DNA of 64,000 bases. Origin: Luteibacter aegosomaticola. GTDB taxonomy: Bacteria > Pseudomonadota > Gammaproteobacteria > Xanthomonadales > Rhodanobacteraceae. Made by a program: the position numbers and the translations under genes. How positions within the stretch are numbered: position 1 is the stretch's first letter; each line of letters opens with the position of its first letter. The notes below the pieces were generated by a model that saw only the letters and a program-made list of their open reading frames with translations, was not told the origin of the DNA and searched no databases. The stretch covers positions 806,001 through 870,000 of the forward strand of contig NZ_CP095741.1 in assembly GCF_023078475.1 (NCBI RefSeq), given 5' to 3'. Of the stretch, positions 9,328 through 15,064 are shown in pieces.

Positions 9328-11087
9328 CGCGAACCCGCGACCCGAAGGACGTGCTCCTGCGCCTGGCGTTCCAGGTAACCCTTGCGGGTGGCCGAGCGGG
9401 AAAGCTTGCCCGAGGATGTGCGCGGCAGCGTGTGGCGCGGCACGAGTTCGATCAGGCAATCCACGCCCAGTTCTTCCAGCAGTTCGCGGCGGATGCGTTG
9501 CACCAGCGCCACGCGAATGGCGGTGTCGTCGGTGTTGCACTGGACCACGACCACGGCGATCTCGGCACCCGTCGGGCCCGGCACGCTGAACGCCGAAGCG
9601 TCCTGCGAACGCAGTTCCGGCTGGCGCTCGACGATGCGCTCGATCTCCTGTGGCCAGATGTTGCGGCCGTTGACGATGATCATGTCCTTGTGACGGCCCG
9701 TGATCACGACTTCGCCATCGATGAGGTAGCCGATATCGCCCGTGTCGAGCCAGCCATCACCGGCGAGGACGTCATCGGTGAGTTCCGGCTGCTCGTAGTA
9801 GCCCGACATGATGCTCGGGCCACGAACCATGATCTTGCCTACGTGGCGATCGGCCAGCAGGTGGCCGGCGTCGTCGCGGATCTCGAGTTCGTGTTCCGGC
9901 AGCACCGGCCCACAGCGGACGAACGGCGTGCCCTGGCCCTTGGCCACCGGCGTCGCGCGCAGGTGGTCGGCCAGGTCGGTCGGGTCGATCCAGTCAACCA
10001 GCATGCCCTTGCCGAGCGGCGAGAAGCTCACCGCCAGCGCAGCTTCGGCCATGCCGTACGACGGCACGAAGGCGTTCGAGTTGAAACCCGACTGGCCGAG
10101 CAGCTCGGCGAACTTCTCCATCACTTCGGGATGGATGGGCTCGGCGCCAACACCGGCGATACGCCAGTTAGACAGGTCGTACGAAGCGATGTCGCCTGGG
10201 CGCACGCGGCGTGCGCACATGTCGTAACCGAACGGCGGGCTGTAAGCGATCGTTGCCTTCGACTGGCTCATGAGTTCGAGCCAGCGGCGCGGACGCATCG
10301 CGAATTCGCGCGTGTCCATGTAATCGATGGAGCGCTGTCCTGCCATCACGGTCAGCAGGCAGCCGACCAGGCCCATGTCGTGATAGAACGGCAGCCACGA
10401 TACGAAGCGGTCTTGCTCGTTCAACACGAGGCCGTGGTTGATCGAACCGCGCAGGTTGGCGAGCAACGCGCCCTCGGTGATCACCGCTGCCTTCGGCGTA
10501 CCGGTGCTTCCCGAGGTGAACTGCAGGTAGGCCACTTCGTCGGCGCGCAGCGGCTGCATCGGCGAGGTATCGGCCGGCAACTCGTCGAAGGCCGACGGCT
10601 CGCCCCACATCACCACGCCCAGGCCACGCACGGCTTCTTCCAGGAAACCCTGGAAGGATTCCGATGCCACGGCCACGGCGGCGTCGCACGCCTGCAGCAT
10701 GCCACGGAGCTTCTTGACGAAGGCGTCATGCCCGCCGAGGTTCACTGCGGAAGGGACGGCAACCGGCACGAGACCGATGTACTGGCAGGCGAAGAAGAAG
10801 CGCAGGAACTCCGGGCTCGTCTCCGCGATGATGGCCACGCGAGCGCCACGCGGCAGCTCGAGCGAAGCCAAACGCTGCGCAAGGTCGATCGCCTGCGTTC
10901 GCAAGGTCTTATAGGGCAGCGCCGTTGCCAGCTTGCCGCCCGCATAGAAATTCGCACCGGTCGTACCCGTCGCCGCGTAGTCGAGGACTTCGGCAAGCGT
11001 GTCGAAGTCACCCCGACGCAACGGCATCGAGTTGATCGTGGGTGTCGGTGACCCAGTGCGAGTAAAGATGCTTCCGTCTGCGCTCAT
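9324..11087 (-). CDS. Fatty acyl-AMP ligase / acyl-ACP synthetase
   Basis: 587 aa ANL-superfamily adenylating enzyme. The AMP-binding motif is LQFTSGSTGTPKAAVI, with later YGMAEAALAVSFSPLG and WLDTGDIGYLIDGEVVITGRHKDMII, the arrangement of FAAL-type ligases that pass the acyl group to a carrier protein instead of CoA. It is the first gene of the minus-strand operon and would load the ACP encoded two genes downstream. Start ATG at 11087 is not preceded by a strong Shine-Dalgarno sequence; a second in-frame ATG (MPLRRGDFD) lies at 11027. The leader in front holds a perfect 7-bp inverted repeat. Confidence 0.88.
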   Translation of the reverse strand: MSADGSIFTRTGSPTPTINSMPLRRGDFDTLAEVLDYAATGTTGANFYAGGKLATALPYKTLRTQAIDLAQRLASLELPRGARVAIIAETSPEFLRFFFACQYIGLVPVAVPSAVNLGGHDAFVKKLRGMLQACDAAVAVASESFQGFLEEAVRGLGVVMWGEPSAFDELPADTSPMQPLRADEVAYLQFTSGSTGTPKAAVITEGALLANLRGSINHGLVLNEQDRFVSWLPFYHDMGLVGCLLTVMAGQRSIDYMDTREFAMRPRRWLELMSQSKATIAYSPPFGYDMCARRVRPGDIASYDLSNWRIAGVGAEPIHPEVMEKFAELLGQSGFNSNAFVPSYGMAEAALAVSFSPLGKGMLVDWIDPTDLADHLRATPVAKGQGTPFVRCGPVLPEHELEIRDDAGHLLADRHVGKIMVRGPSIMSGYYEQPELTDDVLAGDGWLDTGDIGYLIDGEVVITGRHKDMIIVNGRNIWPQEIERIVERQPELRSQDASAFSVPGPTGAEIAVVVVQCNTDDTAIRVALVQRIRRELLEELGVDCLIELVPRHTLPRTSSGKLSRSATRKGYLERQAQEHVLRVAGSR

Positions 11088-11126
11088 GTTTTTACCGCTT
11101 TTCGACGCCAGACCGCGTCTTTGGGG

Positions 11127-11144
11127 GCAACACGGGGGTGTTGC
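11127..11144. promoter_or_regulatory. Inverted repeat in the leader of the sphingolipid-type operon
   Basis: GCAACAC (11127-11133) and GTGTTGC (11138-11144) form a perfect 7-bp inverted repeat with a GGGG centre, 40 nt upstream of the acyl-AMP ligase start. It could be an operator or an RNA hairpin in the 5' leader. No family of regulator can be named. The 179-bp gap between 11088 and 11266 also has AT-rich sequence (11156-11215) that probably contains the promoter. Confidence 0.4.
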
Positions 11145-11266
11145 AAGGCCATTACTGAACCTAATGGTACCCTAATTGGCGGCTATGTTAAGAATTTACT
11201 CAGATTTTCGTAAGCCCTATGGGGCTTGTCTTGTAAATTTTATGTGAAGAAATGGCGAATCCGCCC

Positions 11267-12025
11267 CTACTTCTGGCCCCGTTCCTTGTTCCATTTCGCC
11301 ATGTTTTTGATCGGCTGGCGCACGTACGGACTGATGCTGATTAGCCAGAAAATCAATCGGTTAAAGGCTGTTCCGAGCTTGTCCGAGGGGCGGTCGATAT
11401 CGATGAAAAGGACGGCCCGGAGCTCGTCCGTATCATTGTGAACTTCGTGTTCAAAACTATCGTCGAAAAGTACGACCTTGCCCTCGTGCCAGTGGAGGAT
11501 CTGATCATCCACGCGGATCCAGACGTTCTCCCAGTCCTGTGGGACGCGCAGGCCGAGGTGGGCGCGGATCACGGCCTTGGTCGGACCCTTGTGCGCCGCG
11601 ATGCGGTAACGCGGCTGCAGGATCGAGAACATCGCACTGCGCATGCCGGGCAGGGCGTCCAGCGCCGCAGCCGTGCGCGGGCAGACCGCGCAGTTCTCAT
11701 CGACGCGGTTGCCGTAAACGTAGAAGCCGAAGGTCTTCCAGTTATCGCCCTTGGAGATGCGCTTCTGGTCCGGGGAAATCTGGTGGAACGCGGGGATATC
11801 CTCCGGGTGCTCCAGAAGATGCTCCAGTTCCTGGCGGATCTCCGGCCAGGCGGCCTCAAGGCGCGGTACCCAGTCAAACGTATCGTTCGGCAGCACCGGC
11901 GTGGTGGCGACCAGCGAGTGCTTCGCCTGGAAACGGCCGCTCCAGCGCAGGAAGCGCTTGCCGGCACGGATGAGCATCCGGCGCCACAGTGGGGCCTGGG
12001 GAGCGTTCGAAAGGGTCGTGTTCAC
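11267..12025 (-). CDS. Aspartyl/asparaginyl beta-hydroxylase-type dioxygenase (LpxO-like)
   Basis: 252 aa with a GTG start at 12025 preceded by GAGG at good spacing. Fe(II)/2-oxoglutarate dioxygenase of the AspH/LpxO group: the HKGPTKAVIRAHLGL segment (145-159) and FDDSFEHEVHN (187-197) carry the iron histidines and substrate/cosubstrate residues. A hydrophobic C-terminal stretch (about 222-236) and a basic N-terminus suggest membrane association, as in LpxO, which hydroxylates lipid A acyl chains. Lying 180 bp downstream of nothing but directly beside a sphingolipid-type operon, it could hydroxylate a fatty acyl chain of lipid A or of the sphingolipid; the substrate is not readable. Last gene after two kinases on the same strand (23-nt gap). 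Confidence 0.85.
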   Translation of the reverse strand: MNTTLSNAPQAPLWRRMLIRAGKRFLRWSGRFQAKHSLVATTPVLPNDTFDWVPRLEAAWPEIRQELEHLLEHPEDIPAFHQISPDQKRISKGDNWKTFGFYVYGNRVDENCAVCPRTAAALDALPGMRSAMFSILQPRYRIAAHKGPTKAVIRAHLGLRVPQDWENVWIRVDDQILHWHEGKVVLFDDSFEHEVHNDTDELRAVLFIDIDRPSDKLGTAFNRLIFWLISISPYVRQPIKNMAKWNKERGQK

Positions 12026-12048
12026 GTCGCCTCGGGGTGCTGGGCAGG

Positions 12049-12783
12049 TTAAAGGGTGGATGGCAGCGAGGGCACGACGGTCGCGACGGCGCGCAGTGCC
12101 TTCTGCAGTACATCGGGGTAGGGGGCGCGCGTATCCAGATCGAACAGCGGTGCGCCGTTGTACTGGAGCCGGGCCATCACGGCGATCTTGTCGCTGAGTT
12201 CCGAGCGGCTGTGATCGGGCTTGCGCGCATAGGCGGTCGCGAGGTCGATATCGAGCTTGATCACGAGTATCGGCCGGTAGCGGGCCATGCGCTTGTACAA
12301 ACGCTGCTCGCGCTCGGCCAGCTTGCGCACCAGCCAGCCCTTGCTGCGTTCGAGGCCAAGGCCGGGGCCGTCGTAGCGAAAGCCGCTCACCTCGGCCTGA
12401 GGATAGCGGTCGGTGATAACCACCGTGCCGCTTTCGGCCAGCCGGCACACCTTGCGCAGGTGCGCTTCGCGCCAGATCGAGAGCCCGACCATGACGAGGG
12501 CTCCCCAGAAGCCGGGCGCCTTGTTTTTCATATCCTGCGCATGGGCGGCCTTGGCGGCGAGCCGCTTCTCGAGGCGCGGGCCGATCAGGGGCAGGTCCTT
12601 GATCTTGGCACCACTCTCGCCGGAAATAAGGCCCAGGTAGCGGCGCACGGTGGGCACATGGGCCCCCACGATGCGCTGCAGATCGTGCGTGAGCGTGGAT
12701 TTGCCGGTGCCGTCGCAACCGACGACCGCGATCAGGTTGGGGATCGGCGGAAGAGGTGCGTCGTCGTGGTCTGGCGTGGTCAT
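12049..12783 (-). CDS. Thymidylate-kinase-fold P-loop kinase, paralogue 1
   Basis: 244 aa. Walker A GCDGTGKST at 22-30 and a TDRYPQAE motif in the middle show the nucleotide-kinase fold usually annotated as thymidylate-kinase-like. It is longer than Tmk (~210 aa) and has a hydrophobic insert (GFWGALVMVGLSIW) followed by basic residues, which could be a membrane-contact helix. An ARKPDH motif near the C-terminus is shared with the two neighbouring paralogues. ATG overlaps the stop of paralogue 2 (ATGA), and the LpxO-like gene follows 23 nt downstream. True dTMP kinase function is unlikely given three adjacent copies; kinase acting on a lipid or envelope intermediate is inference. Confidence 0.82.
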   Translation of the reverse strand: MTTPDHDDAPLPPIPNLIAVVGCDGTGKSTLTHDLQRIVGAHVPTVRRYLGLISGESGAKIKDLPLIGPRLEKRLAAKAAHAQDMKNKAPGFWGALVMVGLSIWREAHLRKVCRLAESGTVVITDRYPQAEVSGFRYDGPGLGLERSKGWLVRKLAEREQRLYKRMARYRPILVIKLDIDLATAYARKPDHSRSELSDKIAVMARLQYNGAPLFDLDTRAPYPDVLQKALRAVATVVPSLPSTL

Positions 12784-13496
12784 GAGCGGTGAGCTTCCTG
12801 CGCCGCGCGCACCGCCTCCAGTGCTTCGTCCAGGACGAAGCCGGCGTTGTCGCGGCCATCGAGATCCACGATGTGGGCCCCGTTGAACGTTAAAAGAGGG
12901 ATATTGGCGATCTTCGCGCGGAGCGAGGACAGCTTGTGATCCGGTTTTCGCGCGTGGGCGGTTGCCTCATCCACGTTCAGGCGGATGACGAGCATGGGGA
13001 CGCCCGAAGCCATCCACGCATAGAGCTCCTGCTCGCGCCCACGCAGCCAGCGCACCCACCAGGAGCCACCTTCGGTCTTCGCCAGCTCGGCGCCGTCGAA
13101 GAGGAAGCCGGGGATCTCCGCCTGCGGATAGCGGTCGGTGACAACGAGTGTTCCCGTCGCGCACACGCGCAGCATGCGCTTGTACTTATGGGCTCGCCAA
13201 CGCGAGAGCAAGTAGATCGCAAAGGCGGTCACGCCGCCGGGTGCCTGCTTCGGCTTATCGTGTACCCGATCAGACTTGCGGGTGAGGTAACGCCCCAGCG
13301 GGCCGCCTATCACGGGCAGTTCGCGGATCCACTCACCGATGCGCCCCGACGACTGGCCCAGGTAGAGTTGTTCAACCGGGCCGCGCTCACGCAGGCGTGC
13401 CACGAGTGAATCAGCCAGTGTGGATTTGCCCGATCCGTCGCAGCCGGTAAGGGCAACGACCGGCAGGCGTTGGGAAGGATCGAGGTGTTTGGACAC
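12780..13496 (-). CDS. Thymidylate-kinase-fold P-loop kinase, paralogue 2
   Basis: 238 codons counted from a GTG at 13496 (VSKHLDPSQR), which leaves the Walker A GCDGSGKST at residues 18-26. The start is uncertain: no clear Shine-Dalgarno precedes this GTG, and a start further upstream would run into the promoter region of the divergent gene. Same architecture as its neighbours: VTDRYPQAE, hydrophobic insert GVTAFAIYLLSRW followed by basic residues, ARKPDH motif, and a C-terminal FNGAHIVDLDGRD segment. First gene of the minus-strand kinase-kinase-dioxygenase operon. Confidence 0.8.
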   Translation of the reverse strand: MSKHLDPSQRLPVVALTGCDGSGKSTLADSLVARLRERGPVEQLYLGQSSGRIGEWIRELPVIGGPLGRYLTRKSDRVHDKPKQAPGGVTAFAIYLLSRWRAHKYKRMLRVCATGTLVVTDRYPQAEIPGFLFDGAELAKTEGGSWWVRWLRGREQELYAWMASGVPMLVIRLNVDEATAHARKPDHKLSSLRAKIANIPLLTFNGAHIVDLDGRDNAGFVLDEALEAVRAAQEAHRS

Positions 13497-13527
13497 GGAG
13501 GGCCCACCGGACAGGGCGATGCAGACA

Positions 13528-13543
13528 ATACCTTTTATGGTAT
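13528..13543. promoter_or_regulatory. Small inverted repeat between the divergent kinase genes
   Basis: ATACC (13528-13532) and GGTAT (13539-13543) flank an AT-rich TTTTAT centre in the 148-bp gap between the two divergent kinase genes. It may be an operator or the -10 region of the minus-strand kinase gene. The arms are short, so chance is possible. Confidence 0.25.
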
Positions 13544-13578
13544 GCCCGGGTGCTTGTGCACGTCTACGTTGGCGTCCC

Positions 13579-13610
13579 TTGACGCCCTCCCGGGCGCGCG
13601 CTGCTATCCT
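13579..13610 (+). promoter_or_regulatory. Putative sigma-70 promoter of kinase paralogue 3
   Basis: TTGACG at 13579-13584 is a good -35 element; weak -10 candidates TGCTAT (13602-13607, 17-nt spacing) or TATCCT (13605-13610) follow. The start codon is at 13645, leaving a leader of roughly 25-30 nt with a GGA before the ATG. Confidence 0.4.
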
Positions 13611-13644
13611 TTCCGATGGACTTACCTTCACCGACGGAAACCGC

Positions 13645-14376
13645 ATGCCCGCAAAGCCCGGCCACATGGCTCCCCTGATCGCGATCATCGGCACTGATGG
13701 CTCGGGCAAATCGACGGTGTCCGACCACGTCGCCGGCTGGATCACCCGCTATGGTCCCGCGGGCCGGGCCCACCTGGGTAAGCAGTCCGGCAACATCGCC
13801 CGCGCCATGGCCGCCTGGCCGCTCATCGGGCCGGTGCTCGAGCGGGCCATTACGCGCAAGGTCGATACCGTCAACGACCGCATGAAGGTCGACAAGCAGC
13901 CGACGCTGCTGCCTGCGCTGGTCATCATTGGCTTTACGATGCGCCGCAAGCTCCGCTTCAAGCGCATGCTGGCCATGCGTGAGCAGGGCCTCATCGTGGT
14001 CACCGATCGCTTTCCGCAGGTGGCGATTCCCGGTGCGTACGATGGCCCGGGTTTTCCTAATGCCTCGCAGGGCTCGTGGCTGGTCAGGCAGCTCGCGCGC
14101 TATGAGCACTCAGTGTTCGAGTGGATGGCGAGCCATAAGCCGGATCTCGTGTTGCGACTGAATGTGGATCTGGATGTCGCCTGCGCGCGCAAGCCGGATC
14201 ATCGCCGCGAATCCCTCGCGAAGAAGATCGCCGTGACGCCATTGCTTAGTTATGGCGGCGCGCCGATCACGGATATCGACACGAATCTTCCGCTGGAAAA
14301 CGTCTTCGCGCAGGTAGAAGCGGCGATCGCGAACACCATGGCCGAATGCGGCTACGCGCCGAACTTTACCCCTTGA
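13645..14376 (+). CDS. Thymidylate-kinase-fold P-loop kinase, paralogue 3
   Basis: 243 aa from ATG 13645 (MPAKPGHMAPLIAIIG), the start that places Walker A GTDGSGKST at 16-24; a longer open frame begins upstream but its extra residues are read from the promoter region. Shares VTDRFPQVA, the hydrophobic insert LPALVIIGFTM followed by RRKLRFKR, and ARKPDH with the two divergent copies, so all three descend from one gene. Lies alone on the plus strand; its last 11 nt overlap the end of the convergent vapC-like gene. Function unknown, see the neighbouring paralogues. Confidence 0.82.
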   Translation: MPAKPGHMAPLIAIIGTDGSGKSTVSDHVAGWITRYGPAGRAHLGKQSGNIARAMAAWPLIGPVLERAITRKVDTVNDRMKVDKQPTLLPALVIIGFTMRRKLRFKRMLAMREQGLIVVTDRFPQVAIPGAYDGPGFPNASQGSWLVRQLARYEHSVFEWMASHKPDLVLRLNVDLDVACARKPDHRRESLAKKIAVTPLLSYGGAPITDIDTNLPLENVFAQVEAAIANTMAECGYAPNFTP

Positions 14377-14770
14377 AGGGATTCACCACGGTCACGGTAT
14401 GTTCGATGACCAGGCCGTGGTGCATGGCCTCTGACCAGACGACGGCCGCGCCGCTATCGATGGCGGCGGCAACGATGTTCGCATCATAAAACGACAGCTT
14501 GTGCCGCGCGGCGAGCCGGCGCGCGCTGTCGTGGATATCCGCTGTCAGGCTGACCACGGGGCAGAAATGCCGGATGCTGGCAAGGAATGCCGCAACCTCT
14601 TCCCACGACATGCCAGCCTTCTTGCGGCAAACGTTGGTGACTTCGTTCAGCACCTGCACGCTAACCGCCGGCCGCCGCGACAGGAGGTCCATCGCGATGT
14701 CGTGCTTCTCGGTATCTTCGGAAAGCAGGTAGAGCACCACGTTGCTATCGAGGAAGGTGAGCCCTTCCAT
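14366..14770 (-). CDS. PIN-domain toxin (VapC-like)
   Basis: 134 aa. PIN-domain ribonuclease: acidic active-site residues D8 (FLDSNVVLYL), E43 (VLNEVTN) and D96 (FYDANIVAAA) are in place; the fourth acidic position reads E114 (WSEAM) instead of the usual aspartate. VapC toxins cut tRNA or rRNA and are neutralised by the protein encoded just upstream. The ATG overlaps the antitoxin stop by 1 nt (TGATG), the normal toxin-antitoxin layout. The 3' end overlaps the convergent kinase gene by 11 nt. Confidence 0.88.
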   Translation of the reverse strand: MEGLTFLDSNVVLYLLSEDTEKHDIAMDLLSRRPAVSVQVLNEVTNVCRKKAGMSWEEVAAFLASIRHFCPVVSLTADIHDSARRLAARHKLSFYDANIVAAAIDSGAAVVWSEAMHHGLVIEHTVTVVNPFKG

Positions 14771-15000
14771 CAGCGCTCGTTGGCATCATCGCGATCGAAG
14801 CGGAAATCGGCGGGCAGCCGGCCCTTCAGTGCGCGCAGGCGCTCGAGGACTTCTTCATCGCGCGGGCCACGCTCCACGGCGAATTCGCGAGCTCCTTTTG
14901 CATACAACACGACGTCGTCTCCTTCTCTCAAGCCCAGTGCCTCCACGACGGCAGCCGGAAGCCGGATGCCAAGGCTGTTGCCCCATTTGGATACGCGCAT
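14770..15000 (-). CDS. AbrB/MazE-type antitoxin (VapB-like)
   Basis: 76 aa. The N-terminal half (MRVSKWGNSLGIRLPAAVVEALGL, then REGDDVVLY) is the SpoVT/AbrB swapped-hairpin DNA-binding fold; the charged C-terminal half would bind and block the PIN toxin. Such antitoxins repress their own operon, and a perfect inverted repeat sits 13 nt upstream of the start, overlapping the likely promoter. Confidence 0.88.
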   Translation of the reverse strand: MRVSKWGNSLGIRLPAAVVEALGLREGDDVVLYAKGAREFAVERGPRDEEVLERLRALKGRLPADFRFDRDDANER

Positions 15001-15012
15001 CGTACTCGCCTC

Positions 15013-15039
15013 GGATATACAGTCAATAAAAGTATATCC
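15013..15039 (-). promoter_or_regulatory. Palindromic operator/promoter of the vapBC-like operon
   Basis: GGATATAC (15013-15020) and GTATATCC (15032-15039) form a perfect 8-bp inverted repeat with an 11-nt AT-rich centre, directly in front of the antitoxin start. On the minus strand a TTGAGG overlaps the distal arm and TATATC lies in the proximal arm, spaced about 18 nt, so repressor binding would cover both promoter elements. This fits autoregulation by the AbrB-type antitoxin. Confidence 0.7.
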
Positions 15040-15064
15040 TCAATGACCGGGGGTGCTGCAAAGA

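Noticed and set aside
9288..11051. Plus-strand open frame of 587 codons
   Set aside because: Mirror image of the acyl-AMP ligase gene, whose motifs are clear; the reverse product has no recognisable domain.
11212..11227. Terminator behind the LpxO-like gene (AAGCCC-GGGCTT)
   Set aside because: The stem is only 6 bp and no T-run follows on the minus strand; it may be chance.
12049..14376. Housekeeping thymidylate kinase (tmk)
   Set aside because: Three adjacent copies, about 30 residues longer than Tmk, with a hydrophobic insert and no link to holB or DNA metabolism genes; naming any of them tmk would be misleading.
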